A stretch of DNA of 64,000 bases from Loripinus fragilis (taxonomy: Eukaryota; Mollusca; Bivalvia; Lucinida; Lucinidae), in NCBI GenBank assembly GCA_964019695.1, contig OZ026522.1, positions 17,110,687-17,174,686 on the forward strand, read 5' to 3'. Every line of letters starts with the position of its first letter. Position 1 is the stretch's first letter. This document shows, in pieces, positions 43,500 through 54,349 of this stretch. The position numbers and the translations under genes were made by a program. The notes under the pieces are model-generated. The model did no database searches, was not told where the DNA came from, and worked only from the letters and a program-made list of their open reading frames with translations.

Positions 43500-44660
43500 G
43501 GGGAAAACCTTGTGACCACTCTAGCTTCTTTATCTTTGCTTGGTTCTCCTTTATTCTTGCAGATAAGAAGGACAACTATAAAAGCTTGGATAAGTGTGTA
43601 TTTCTTTAAGATCTCATTACCTATTAAGGAATTAGCTGCCCTTGAACATCTTAAAAATTGATGGATAATGTTGTGACCACTCTAGCGCCTTCATTTTTGA
43701 TTGGATCTTCTTTATTCATGCCTGTAACAAGGTCAACTACAAAAACTAAGATGGGTTCGAAATTCAACTAGATCAGACATTGGACTGTGGAGTTAGCAGC
43801 CCTTGAGCGTCATAAAAATCTCCTTAGACTTATAATGGGAGAAATGTTGTGACCTCTCTAGTGCTTACATTTTAAAATAGATCATATTCATTCTAGCAGA
43901 TAAGAAGGACAACTATAAAAACTTGGATGAGTTTGAATTCCGTCAAGATCCCATCACCAATTATGGAGTTAGCTGCCCTTGAACATCTTAAAAACTAATT
44001 GATAATGTTGTGACCACTCTGGCGCCTTCATTTTTGATTTGACGATCTTAATTCTTGCAGGTAACAAGGACAACCATAAACGCTTGGGTGAGATTAATTT
44101 AAAGCAGAACCAACCTTAGACTGTGGAGTTAACTTCCCTTGAGCAGCAGAAAAAAATCTGCATATACTTACAATGGGAAATCTGTTGCGACCACTCTAGC
44201 ACCTTCATTTTTGAATGGATCTACAGTAACTTCTTTCTTGCAGGTAACAAGGACTTCCATAAAAGTTTGAATGAGTTTAATTTTCGGCCACACCCATCCC
44301 ACCAGTTATAGAGTTAGCTGCTCTTAAGCGTCTACAATATAGCTGTATAATGTTGTGATCACTCTAGCACCTTCATTTTTCATTTGATTTTCTTCTTCCT
44401 GGTAGGTTACATTGTACCAATGCATACATAAAAACATGGATGAGTTTGAATTTAGGTCAGATCCCATAACTGACTACGGAGTTAGTTGCCCTTGAGCATC
44501 TGAAAACTACACTTTCACCAGGTTGCCTCTGAATATTTTATTCAGATCTTTTTAATACTTGCAGATAACTAGAATTGGCATAATATCTTATGCTTTGAAT
44601 TGATTCCTGGACACTGTTTCAAGTTCGGAGTTATCTGCCTTTGAGCATCGTAAATTATGG
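43500..44660. repeat. Six-unit tandem array, 160-180-bp period
   Basis: 'ttgtgaccactctagc' or a variant recurs at about 43511, 43671, 43846, 44006, 44185 and 44354. Each is followed by 'gccttcatttttga', 'tcttgcagataa.aaggac', 'aaaa.cttggatgag' and 'ggagttagctgcccttga'. The preceding 43290-43500 ('ctgtccgtctgtctgtctg', 'tggatatctctgagg') is the usual flank of such arrays. The units are not translatable end to end. Confidence 0.85.
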
Positions 44661-44718
44661 TGTCTCCAAACATAATGCTGGCTCCCAGGTGAGCGATCGT
44701 TGTACATTGGGCTACTTG

Positions 44719-44881
44719 TATTATAGAAGTAACTTAATCTGGCGTACTGTATCACGTCGAGTGGATGAGGTCATACAACTGGATAACCCACGACGCTTCG
44801 CGTCTCGGGTGATGCGATAGTACATGCATGACCTCATCCACTCGTCGTGATACGGTACGCCAGATCAAGTTACTATTATAA
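44719..44881. repeat. Long foldback, ~53-base arms
   Basis: TAACTTAATCTGGCGTACTG...GAGTGGATGAGGTCAT is matched by ATGACCTCATCCACTC...ACGCCAGATCAAGTTA. The loop contains 'gacgcttcgcgtctcgggtg', a second small hairpin. Confidence 0.8.
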
Positions 44882-44991
44882 TAATGTGTTTATGTTAATA
44901 TGATACGAACACGCAAACATAGCACTTACGGAGATCAAGTAAGCGCTGCAGCACTTTCAGGTCCTCTTATTATTACAACGATGTATCAGGA

Positions 44992-45172
44992 GCGCAGTGG
45001 CTCATTACTTAAAATTGAAAGGTTGCAGGTTGGAGCCTCATCGGTGGCACTGCATTGCGTCCTTGATCCAGACACACTAGTACCTGCTTAGTACTGGTTC
45101 CACCCAGGAAGACCCGTCCGACACCACTGAACAAATGTTGATTGGGACGTAAAGATCAAATCAAATGAAACA
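44992..45172 (+). mobile_element. SINE, + orientation
   Basis: Head 'gagcgcagtggctcattac' and 'ggttgcaggttggagcctca', body 'cttagtactggttccaccc', tail 'gattgggacgtaaagatc' with an A-rich end. Confidence 0.85.
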
Positions 45173-45209
45173 ACTTATGTATTAATATGTGCTTTCTGTC
45201 AAAATAAAT

Positions 45210-45428
45210 GAGCCTTGACATGTGGTTTCCAACAATTTGACATTTTGTCTAATACCCGTGCAGCCTTTTAAGCTTAGACACTTTAAGTGGTTTTCAGTAA
45301 GTAGCTTACCACTCATAGACTACTTAAGCGACTAGCAAAGGCTCTGATCAGACTGCGCATATGCGCAGTCTGATATGAGGCTTTGCTGGTTTTCATACCA
45401 CGTTGTTGGAAATCTTATGTCGCGGCTC
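45210..45428. mobile_element. MITE-like element, GAGCCRCGACAT family, inverted
   Basis: GAGCCTTGACATGTGGTTTC left, 'gaaatcttatgtcgcggctc' right. It contains GATCAGACTGCGCATATGCG CAGTCTGAT, the cleanest version of the palindromic core. Confidence 0.8.
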
Positions 45429-45499
45429 ATTTAGTGTAAATACTTAGGTAAAGATACGCAAAGTTTTTGAGCAGAAACTCGAATTTTAAATACATGTAT

Positions 45500-45580
45500 G
45501 TATTTGTAGGTGCTCGAAAGAACTATCTCATGGAGCCGGTTCTTTTGAGCACCGATAACATATGTTTTGTTGAAGAAATA
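45500..45580 (+). repeat. Palindromic GTGCTCAAAAGAAC element, copy 2
   Basis: 'ggtgctcgaaagaactatct' pairs with 'ggttcttttgagcacc'. 'ataacatatgttttgttgaag' follows, as in the other two copies. Confidence 0.65.
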
Positions 45581-45730
45581 GGAAGATGAAAGTTAAATAA
45601 TACACTCTTATCTAGAAGCATTTAAATATGGTAACATTTTTGTTTATAGGAGATTGATTTTTAATGATTAGAGGAAAGTAATGATACTGATACAAGACTT
45701 AAAATTTGGAATGTACAATTGAATATTGAA

Positions 45731-45924
45731 TACAGTTAAACCTATTTAACCGGCCTCTCAAAAAGAAGACCGAATATTGGTTTTCAGAACCGATAATTGG
45801 TTAAAGTAGGTCAAACGTATTGCAGAATGCCCCTTTGGAGCATTCTGCAATACTTTCGAACTCCATTTGTCATTAAGATACTTTGTCTTTTTTCGTTTGT
45901 CTGCTTAAGACAGGTTGTACTGTT
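45731..45924. mobile_element. MITE, CAGTAAAACMTGTCT family
   Basis: Ends 'tacagttaaacctatttaac' and 'ttaagacaggttgtactgt'. Internal foldback 'gcagaatgcccc' / 'gagcattctgcaatac'. Confidence 0.75.
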
Positions 45925-45939
45925 GATAATTTCAGAGTA

Positions 45940-46052
45940 TATGTCACCTTGAGCAACACTCTATCCTCTGCTTAGTACTAGTTCAGTTCAGGAACCCCGT
46001 CCCGACATGACTGTAAAATTGCCGACTGGGACGTAAAGAATAAAAACAAACT
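45940..46052 (+). mobile_element. 5'-truncated SINE
   Basis: 'cttgagcaacactctatcct', 'ccccgtcccgacatgactg' and 'gactgggacgtaaagaat' form the 3' half of the common SINE. Confidence 0.8.
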
Positions 46053-46505
46053 AATGTGTTTCCAGAATTTCAGTGACCCCCGTTTTTCTTTTTTTAAACA
46101 GCTTTAAATTGAACCTAGAAGAACGGCACTTAGCATGTGGATTTAAATGCACACCGCGTAACTAAAACTAATTTTTGGGAGACGCCCTTATTTGTAAATG
46201 AAGCCCAAATCCCCTGTACAAAAGAATAAGTTAGCTGTTTTTCCCTATGAATATACCCATGTGTACCCCTATAGATACACGTGGTATATTTGCATTGCTA
46301 TGATGATACATACTAGCCTACATGAATATCTATATCCGCTGATTCAACGAAAATCTATTCCGCAGACCTCACTCGTCATCACTTTGACACACACACGCAT
46401 GCACACACGCAATTGTAAAAGTCTATATGGGTCCTAGACCGTGCCATATTGAAAGCAGGCAGCATGAAACCTGCATGTACATGTAGCATATTCCATTTCA
46501 ATTCA

Positions 46506-46737
46506 TTGACTCTTTTTGACTACGAGGTAATTTGCCATGGTTTTGTCGTCTGCTGATTTTTTTTTTCAAAATCAATTTTTTTTGCTGTTGTTGTTTTTTC
46601 TATTTTTTTTTCCGGTAATATCAGTAGAGTGTCAAGCAGTTTGGATCCAAATCATGCCTATTGGGTCTGATCTTGGTCTTAATTGTTTGCAAAGGTTATC
46701 AGCTGACCACACTAGTAAGTAAAGAGATTATGACGAC
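46506..46737. mobile_element. MITE, TTAACTCTTTGC family, degraded termini
   Basis: 'ttgactctttttgactacg' left and 'agtaagtaaagagattatg' right. Interior 'gtcgtctgctgatttt', 'caagcagtttggatccaaat' and 'tttgcaaaggttatcagc'. Confidence 0.7.
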
Positions 46738-46739
46738 AA

Positions 46740-47280
46740 TGCTGTAAGACTGACGAATTTCCTCCACTGATCCGTAAAAGCCATGTTTTATTAATATCGT
46801 GAGGTTCACTTGGGGACTAATTCAAAGAGAAGCGGCAAAAACACACCAAAATTCCATCTAATTCCAGCCTATACAAAAACTCACATTTATGTGGGAAAAA
46901 TTAATTCAATTACGCGGTCTATATCTTAATTCATTTCTCTAATTTATTTTTCAATTAAAATCACCATTAAAGAATAATTAGCAAAAAACGGGGGTCACTT
47001 AAGTTCTGGAAACACTATAGTAAAACCTACTTGGTATAAAAATTGAATCACTCTGTTTTTACATGTAACCCTTCTTATTCATTAAAGGTTTGAATTTAGC
47101 TAAAAGATGTCTTTCAGAAAAATTAACTTATGCCTTGTAAATTTCAAATTGCCTTTTTGATTGTTAATTCCTTATTTAATTGTATTTAATTGTAAATTCC
47201 TTATCTAATTATATTTAATTGTATATTCCCTATTTAAAACTCTTGTGTTTACAATAGGTATATGTAGAGATATTTTTACT
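46740..47280. other. No recognised gene
   Basis: AT-rich. 'cccc.gtttt..cttaagttctggaaacac' near 46990-47020 is the inverted counterpart of 'gtgtttccagaatttcagtgacccc' near 46055, so the ~950 bases between may be one inserted element. 47160-47230 repeats 'taattgtatttaattgta'. Confidence 0.35.
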
Positions 47281-47288
47281 TCATATAT

Positions 47289-47511
47289 GAGCCAAGACAT
47301 GAGATGTCCAACAATGTGGTAAATACGACCAGCAAAGCCTCAGAACAGCCTGCGCATATGCGCAGTCTGATCAGAGCCTTTGCTTGTTCCTTGAATATTC
47401 TATGAGTGCTAAGCTAGTGACAGAACGTCATTTTGAGGTTCTAAGGCACAAGCTCGTCTGAGTGTACACTTGATAAAATGTTACATTGTTGAAAATCACA
47501 TGTCGAGTCTC
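47289..47511. mobile_element. MITE-like element, GAGCCRCGACAT family
   Basis: GAGCCAAGACATGAGATGTC left, 'atcacatgtcgagtctc' right, ATAT just outside both ends. Core 'agcctgcgcatatgcgcagtc'-type palindrome. Confidence 0.75.
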
Positions 47512-47513
47512 AT

Positions 47514-47790
47514 ATGCGCCTCTGTTATTCTCACCAAGGACTACATGGAAAATTACAGTTATCTAACTTGTCTCTTGAGCTGAGCAAGCAAACAACAAAG
47601 GTTCACACAAGCTTGGTCATATGCTAAGTCTGATCAGCGCCTCTGTTGTTCTCACCCTGCAAACAAACAAGAAAGGTTCACACAAGCCTGGTCATATGCT
47701 AAGTCTGATCAGCACCTCTGTTATTCACATCCAGGACTACATGAAAAACTTCAATTATCTAACTTGTCTCTGTAGCTGAGCAGGCAGGCT
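47514..47790. repeat. Tandem/dispersed ~110-bp duplication
   Basis: 'aaaggttcacacaagc.tggtcatatgc', 'aagtctgatcagc.cctctgtt' occurs twice. 'aggactacatg.aaaa.tt' with 'ttatctaacttgtctct' also occurs twice around it. Confidence 0.7.
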
Positions 47791-48028
47791 ACAAACTCCA
47801 AAGACCAGTTCCTGATGCTAAACATATTTTTTCATGGTCAACTCATTTGAGTTTCATTCTCCTCCAAAATATTGGGCGTGGCTCCTTGGTCAGAAAGTAG
47901 ACTTGCTGATGATTGCTCTGTAGGGCCTGGCATGACAATTAACATTACTTTTCGAAAATACGTCTTTTCAGAAAATGATTACACATGAGACATTTTTACT
48001 TAGATATGACACTTTTTCTATAAGTACA

Positions 48029-48239
48029 TACAGCAAAACCTGTCTAATACAGCCACTCAAAAAGCATACCAAAAACTGGTTTTCAATACTGCTTATCTCT
48101 TAATGCAGGTCAAAAGTTTTACAGAATGCTCCAAGGGGAGCATTTTGCAGTACTTTCGACCTTTATGAAGGTACCATTTTCCATTGAGATCTTTGTTTTG
48201 TCTATTTTTGAGTGGCAGCTTACGACAGTTTTACTGTAC
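48029..48239. mobile_element. MITE, CAGTAAAACMTGTCT family
   Basis: Ends 'tacagcaaaacctgtctaa' and 'acgacagttttactgta'. Internal foldback 'acagaatgctcc' / 'ggagcattttgcagtac'. Confidence 0.8.
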
Positions 48240-48291
48240 ATTGAACTAAATGATAAAGGGGAGATGAAAATCGAACAGCCGTGTATGTATG

Positions 48292-48519
48292 TTAAACCCA
48301 TATAAGCCTAGCGTCCTTTTTGTGGGACATTGACAAACAGTGCTGAACCAGATCAGACGGCGCAAAATGAGGCATCTAATAAGGTTCTTCACTGTTTGCT
48401 TTCAGAATGTTCTAATAAAATTTGAATAAATGAAAAATACCAACCAATAACCCTTAAAACCGAATTGGACTTGTCCAATGGATAAGAGTGGGAAATTTCA
48501 TTCTGCTTAAATGGGTTAA
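48292..48519. mobile_element. MITE, TTAACCCATTTAAGCC family
   Basis: 'ttaaacccatataagcctag' left and 'ctgcttaaatgggttaa' right. The middle 'aaacagtgctgaaccagatc' is a degraded form of the palindrome at 36440-36490. Confidence 0.75.
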
Positions 48520-48539
48520 AGATATGTGTAATAGCCTGA

Positions 48540-48960
48540 TCATTTTCTTACGGGCTAGCACTAGAAATGTTTGTTAATGTTGTTATGTGACAGGTTTCAA
48601 AGACTAAGGCGCCTTTGCAAAATATGCAAATCAATCAACATTTGAGAATTGTGGAAATGATTTTATGTAATGATTTATTATAAGATTATGTTTTTACATT
48701 GAATTTGGGCACATAGAACATTTGAGATGTGTACTAAAATCTTGTGAACTGGTCCATAGCAATTTTATTATGTATATTATGTATATCCAAGCATTTTATA
48801 AACTGTTTTCTTGAATCTGTTTATGTGTTATCCAGAGTTGTGTAATGTTATATATATTTAGTTTGAACACGGTTTGAATGGGTTTGGTTCTGAATCATAG
48901 GTCCAGACAGGCAAACGTTTTCATCGTAAAATTGTAAATATTGTCTTATCTATCAGTTTT
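48540..48960. other. No recognised feature
   Basis: AT-rich, no frame or repeat recognised. 48960-49070 is copy 3 of the GTGCTCAAAAGAAC element ('ggtgctctaaagaactgtct', 'atatgttttggttgagaaat'). Confidence 0.35.
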
Positions 48961-49157
48961 CATATTTGGTTTGGGTGCTCTAAAGAACTGTCTCAATGAG
49001 ATGGTCCTTTTCGTTACCCACTACATATGTTTTGGTTGAGAAATAAGAAAACTTATTTTTGACTACGCATTCTCATCTGGAGGTCTGATGATTGCAGCTT
49101 TATTACTCACTTAACAAAATTTTACCTTTCTTAGAAGAATGGAATTTCCCACCAAAA

Positions 49158-49325
49158 TAGTAAGTGAGTATGATCAGGAGTACCACAATCACAAACCGCA
49201 GACAACCCATGGCACCTCAAGGAAGGCCCACTCAACCATCACGAGACACCAGAAAGACAAATTAAGCAAAGCAACCAGCTCTCTCTTCCCCTTCAAGATG
49301 ATTGCAATACTAGAATGGACAAAGT
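49158..49325 (-). mobile_element. Retroelement 3' tail (type 1), minus orientation
   Basis: AGTAAGTGAGTATGATCAGG to 'gattgcaatactagaatgga' corresponds to the last ~170 bases of the element at 18310-19541. No coding part. Confidence 0.75.
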
Positions 49326-49379
49326 TTGATAATTTAGCAAATGTCCAGCAAAAGATACTAGTTAAACTGTACACCCAAG

Positions 49380-49600
49380 GAAGACTCTGATCATCCTGCA
49401 CATCCTCACAGTCTGATCAGAGTCTTCGAGGGGACTCTACGGGTAACGAAAGTACCAATGTTTCTTCAGTTAGAATTGTGCAGATAATGAGCAGCAACAT
49501 GGGATTTCCAACAATGGGGCATGTGCGACCAGCAAAGGCTCAGACCAGCCTGTACATCCTCACAGTTTGATGAGTCTTTGATGGGACTCTACGGGTAAAG
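49380..49600. mobile_element. Fragments of the GAGCCRCGACAT family
   Basis: 'gactctgatcatcctgcaca' with 'tcacagtctgatcagagtc' (49388-49425), then 'gggatttccaacaatggggc' and 'gcgaccagcaaaggctcag' (49500-49545). 'gggactctacgggtaa' occurs after both, so the piece seems duplicated. Confidence 0.5.
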
Positions 49601-49611
49601 ACAGTACCAAT

Positions 49612-49800
49612 GTAGCTATGGCTCAGTGGTAGAGTGCTTGTCTCAAGACCGAGGGGCCGCGGGTTCGAGCCTTACCGGCGTCACTGTGTTGTGATCCTTG
49701 AGCAAGACCCTTTATCCTAGCTTAGTACTGGTCAACCCAGGAAGGCCCATCCCTGTTTAACTGAAAGATTGTTGATGGGACGTAACGAATCAAATCAAAA
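49612..49800 (+). mobile_element. Full-length SINE, + orientation
   Basis: Head 'gctatggctcagtggtagag' (A box), 'gccgcgggttcgagccttac' (B box), body 'gagcaagaccctttatcc', tail 'gatgggacgtaacgaatc'. This is the cleanest tRNA-like head in the window. Confidence 0.9.
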
Positions 49801-50134
49801 TTAGAAGCTAGAAAATTGAAGTTTCGCAAGTAGCAAGTCTTGATATAATACTTTCCTATAAGCGAATATCAAAGGCTCTGATCAGCCTCCAATATCACTT
49901 GAAAGGCAGCAGCCATCGTTAGTACATGTATATAAAACTAAGGACAGAAGTATCGGTTGGGACAGCGATTTATTTGTCCCACGTATAGGACAAAAAGTGA
50001 GAACTTCGTAAATCTCCAGAGTTTGATGAAACACGAGCTTTGTCTTAAACATGTCCCGAGACAATTTAAAGACAAAAGTACGTATTAAACACTTTGATGG
50101 AGCTGGCCCCAGCAGTAACGTTCTACAGCTATAC

Positions 50135-50360
50135 GGTTTATTCATTTTATCATTGTGTCCTTTTTGGCACACGGGCAAGCAGTGCAGACCAGGATCAGAC
50201 GCTACGTTCTACGGCGTCTGATCAGTCTCCACTGTTTGCTGATGGAATTTTTTATTAAAATTTTGACAAAAATGAAAAATGGCAACAACAACCCTAAAAA
50301 CAAAAAAAGGACTGGTCTAATTGATAAATTGGGAATTTCCATTCAGCTTTAATGGGTTAA
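50135..50360. mobile_element. MITE, TTAACCCATTTAAGCC family, inverted
   Basis: Right end 'tcagctttaatgggttaat'. Palindromic middle 'gatcagacgctacgttc' with 'tacggcgtctgatcag'. Confidence 0.7.
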
Positions 50361-50409
50361 TGAAGCCAGCAATACGTAGGCCTTCGTTCATACTTAGTAA
50401 TGGGGGGAG

Positions 50410-51065
50410 CGGAAGTTAATGTACAGTTTTGACCTAAAGAGCTGCGTGCATAAAGGGGCGATTTTGAACCCCTTATGAGGCCCGAAAATAAAAATTGTGT
50501 TTCACCAATTTCTTCTTATTAGTTATCAGAAAAATAGCTCAATTGTTAATCTGGTATTGATTTGATATTTCCGTTGCTATGGTAACAAAAATGGCCGCAA
50601 ATAAACTGAAAATTGAAAAATGACCATTTTGGAACAAATTTGAGACATTTGACAGATAAAGTAAGATAGAGCACAAGCAAATTACAAAAGATAAATTTAA
50701 AAAAGATAATAAAAATTATCACGACACACAACAAATTACAATGTATTAAAAACATTTGTATTTAGTTGTGTTGATATCTGATTCCTAACAATTCGGTCTC
50801 ACAAAGCCTTAAATTTGGTCCAAAATAGCATTTTTTATTTCATACTCACTTGCTATTTCTCTATTTAATGTCTATTTTGGCGTTTTTTGGTTACTAAAAC
50901 AACGGTATAAGTTGAAAAATGCCATACTTTCACACTTGGGTTATTCTTTTAATTAACCAATCAGAAGAAATTGGTGAAAAACAACTTTCAGTTTTTGGCT
51001 CAATATGGCGCCAAATCAGCCCCTCTTTATGTGTCTAACTAATTACATGTACACTTGTGCCGTCT
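50410..51065. mobile_element. ~650-bp element with ~100-base inverted termini
   Basis: Left 'gcgtgcataaaggggcgatt...gtttcaccaatttcttct' and the reverse complement of right 'acataaagaggggctgattt...ttttcaccaatttcttct' match over about 90 bases with substitutions. The interior has smaller inverted pieces ('aaactgaaaattgaaaaatg' and 'ataagttgaaaaatgcc'). No coding capacity. Confidence 0.65.
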
Positions 51066-51078
51066 GTAACCTTCTCTT

Positions 51079-51266
51079 TAGCCTGGGTTCCAGTCTGATC
51101 ATTTTCTTCTTTTTTATTTTTCCGTTCCTAGGTCAAAAATGATATTGATCGAAATCAATAACGGACAACCGATACCTTTGATGTTTTATAATTTTATTTT
51201 CTTATTTTTTTAGAATATTAGCATTAGAAAATATTGCCAAAATATTGACGACTGGACCCAGGCTAC
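51079..51266. mobile_element. 187-bp MITE with AGCCTGGGTTCCAGTC ends
   Basis: TAGCCTGGGTTCCAGTC and GACTGGACCCAGGCTA are near-perfect inverted ends. The AT-rich interior includes 'aatattagcattagaaaatatt'. Confidence 0.75.
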
Positions 51267-51381
51267 CTTCTCTTATGAGGTCAATGGAACTCAGCACTTT
51301 TTATGGCAACGCTAGAACTACCTGTATAGCTGAGCTCCAGCAAATCTATGTTTTGTATTGTCTTTGTACCATCAAATAGTT

Positions 51382-51630
51382 TTAACCCTTTGTATGCTAA
51401 TGGATTCTTCCGTCTGGCTTGATACAATACTTTTTGGACAGTCCATTATACATATCTAGGGGTGTCAGGTTAAACTTTTAAAAAAAATGTATTCATTTGT
51501 CTGAATATCTGTTTTAACTATAAAAACAATAAAGACTCAGATGAAATGCCGCACAACGCGGCATTTCATCAAGGTCTTTATTGTTTCTACAAGTATCTTT
51601 TTAGGGATATTCCGTATACAAATGGTTTAA
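51382..51630. mobile_element. MITE, TTAACCCTTTGTATRC family
   Basis: 'ttaaccctttgtatgctaa' left, 'cgtatacaaatggtttaa' right. Near the right side GATGAAATGCCGCACAACGC GGCATTTCATC is a palindrome flanked by AATAAAGACTC and GGTCTTTATT. A second copy is at 52921-53035. Confidence 0.8.
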
Positions 51631-51639
51631 ATTTTTATC

Positions 51640-52900
51640 TTTATTAGTTCCATAGCTTTTTAGGTTTAAATTTTTATCTTCATGAGTTACATAGCTTTTT
51701 ACAGTTTGTAATAAATTACATAAGTTATGTTTGTTTTGACGAATAATAAATCTGCTACTGCTACGTGTCATCTCTACTTAACTCTAAGTCCCTATATCTA
51801 CTATACACAGCGTACATGTACCCATAGAAATCTATATGAAGCATTTGTAAATGGATTCTATGTTTCGTTCATTACACTTTCACTGGACAGACCCGTTATG
51901 TCAGCGACTAACAACTGCCCTACTATGGAAAACTGATCACCATAAAAGAATGTTAGCAGAGGCTCCAACCTGCATTCTCATGATTTTAACCGAAATGTAA
52001 ATGATTTCAAAACAATATTAAAGGCTGAAAAGTTAATAATGAGCACCATCAAAACAAAGCACTCTGTAAGTCTGAACACCCATCATGTGCGATCAGACTG
52101 CATGGTGCCTGAATTGAACCATGGGTTCTAAACATTATAGACAAAGATACCTGTACCATCAAGCACACAGCGAAAACTAATCAGACTTGGTTGATATAGA
52201 TCCAGGCTGATCTACAGAGTGAACACTAACCAGACTGTTTCTCTGATTCACAGATCACTAAACCCTAAAGCCTTTGATTAATGTTGTTCGCCGCTAGTGC
52301 TGAAATAAATATACTGACGGACTTTAAAAACTTAACACTTAGATATCAGCTTTAATTTATATCTCGAAAAAAAGGCATAACAATAATTTTGATTGTATGT
52401 TAAAGAGCATTCGTTTGTAAGTAAAACATGGAAAACTTGTCCAACTAAGATGAACTTAATGCATTAAAATGTAAACTTTTTGAGATAGGGGTCAACCGTT
52501 TCATGTGACCAAATGTTATGAATGAAAAATTCCCTACTTCTTTAAACCAAGAAACACTAGAAGCATCAAATTTGTATCATGGACTTATTTAGTCATCGAG
52601 GAATTCCTTTCATATTGATTGGCAGGTCTGCGATACAGCTTATTTGCGTATATGACGTTTATCTGGGTGTACCCTTTCATTCAATAGCTTAAAATCTCCT
52701 CTGCTTAAGAAATGTTAAAATGGCTAAATTCGTACGGAGCAAATAACGTTGTCCATTTTAGTTGTACAATTAAAACTAAAGTGTTTGCTGAAGAAGCCAA
52801 CTCATGATGACATTATCAAAGCAAAGGAAGTTTATATTCAACAGTCTTTTGGAAAATTGTGGGGAAGTTAGTGTTGCGTAATTAAAGTCCGTCAGTACAT
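51640..52900. other. No recognised gene
   Basis: Short frames only. The sequence is AT-rich, with one stretch (52030-52300) containing repeated 'gatcagactgc', 'atcagactt' and 'accagactg' strings that may be element remnants. Confidence 0.35.
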
Positions 52901-52920
52901 TTAATAACTTAGCAATGCAT

Positions 52921-53035
52921 TTAACCCTTTGTATACGAGAAACCCCTGAATGGATAATTTTACAAACAGTGAAGACGCAGATGAAATGCCACATTATGTG
53001 GCATTTCATCAAGGTCTATACTGTTCGTTAAGGGA
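52921..53035. mobile_element. MITE, TTAACCCTTTGTATRC family, 3'-truncated
   Basis: Starts 'ttaaccctttgtatacgaga'. Contains 'aaacagtgaagacgcagatg', then AAATGCCACATTATGTGGCA as a perfect palindrome and 'ggtctatactgttcgtta'. Confidence 0.75.
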
Positions 53036-53289
53036 AAAAAGAATTTTTACTGATTACTGATTTTAGGGTCATTTTTTACTGATAAGCGATTTGGGGTCAA
53101 ACTCGCGACCCCTGGATGAAAAAAGTCAATTATAAGAAACTGAAACTGAAAGAAAATTATAACTTTCCAACTCTGACAACTTCTCTTCTATCTATATATC
53201 AAAAGTAAAAGCATCTATATTCCTTAGTACCCAATTGTCGAATTAGACCAGCCTTGCGTGCTCAGGACATATTTAATAATTTTGGTAAA

Positions 53290-54345
53290 ATGGCAAAGTC
53301 TCAACTTTTATTAAGTACCAAATTTTATTGTCTAGTCTGATAAACAGCAGTCATATAGGACATTTTGTAGGTATACCACCTTCACTTTTCTACCAATTTG
53401 CTCTTATTTCTAATGTTTACATTAATATTCATCAATATTCAAATAAGATAATTCGTATATATAATCAATTTGAACAAAATACAAGCCTTAACTTTAATTT
53501 GGTACCAAGTTTTGTAGTCTACGATAGTTAGCAGTAGATATATAGGTAATTTTGAAGGTATACCACCTAATTTTTTTTACAAATTTTCTCTTATCTCTTA
53601 TGCTTTCATTAATATTCATGATTATTTAATTTAGATAATTCGTACATTTCATCATTTTGATCAAATGGCTATGTCCCATATTTTATTTGGTGCCAGGTTT
53701 TGTAAGATAGAATAGTTAGCAGCAAGCGTCCTGGTAATTTTGAAAGTATACCGCCTTTATTTTTCTACAAATTTAAATATATGAATTGGGAATATCTCAA
53801 CTTTTATTTGGTACCATGTTTTGTAGTCTAAGCTAGTAAGCAGCAGACGTATATGACATTTTGTAGGTATACCCCATTAATTGTTCTACCAATTTTGTCT
53901 TATTTCGTACGTTTACATTAATATTCATGAATATTTAGATTAGATCATTCGTTTATTAATCATTTTAGTCAAATTGCTTTGTCTCAGCTTTTATTGGATA
54001 CCAAATCTTGTAGGATAAGATAATTAGCAGCTGGTGTAGAGGTAATTTTGTAGGTTTACCCCTTTACTTTTCGACCAATTTTCTCTTATTTCGTATGTTT
54101 TCATTAATATTCATGAGTATGCAAATTAGATAATTCGTTTATCTATTAAGTTGGTCATTTTGCCAATGTCTCAACTTTAATTTTGTACCACGATTCTTAG
54201 TCTAGAATGATAAACAGCAACATATAGGTAATTTTGCACGTGACGCCCCTTAATTTATTCTACAATTTTTCTCATTTCTTATGTATTCATTAATATTCTT
54301 GAATATGCAAATTAGATAATGTTATTATCTAATAAGAGCGTCATA
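53290..54345. repeat. Five-to-six-unit tandem array, ~187-bp period
   Basis: 'aacttttatttggtaccaa.ttttgtagtc' recurs near 53302, 53488, 53676, 53798, 53987 and 54173. Each unit also has 'agcag..gtatatagg.attttgtaggtatacc', 'ctaccaattttctcttattt' and 'cattaatattcatgaatat', then 'attagataattcgt'. One unit is shortened. Confidence 0.85.
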
Positions 54346-54349
54346 TTGC

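Noticed and set aside
49882..50178. 98-codon minus-strand open frame
   Set aside because: It overlaps the TTAACCCATT-family MITE at one end, with no domain or codon bias to support it.
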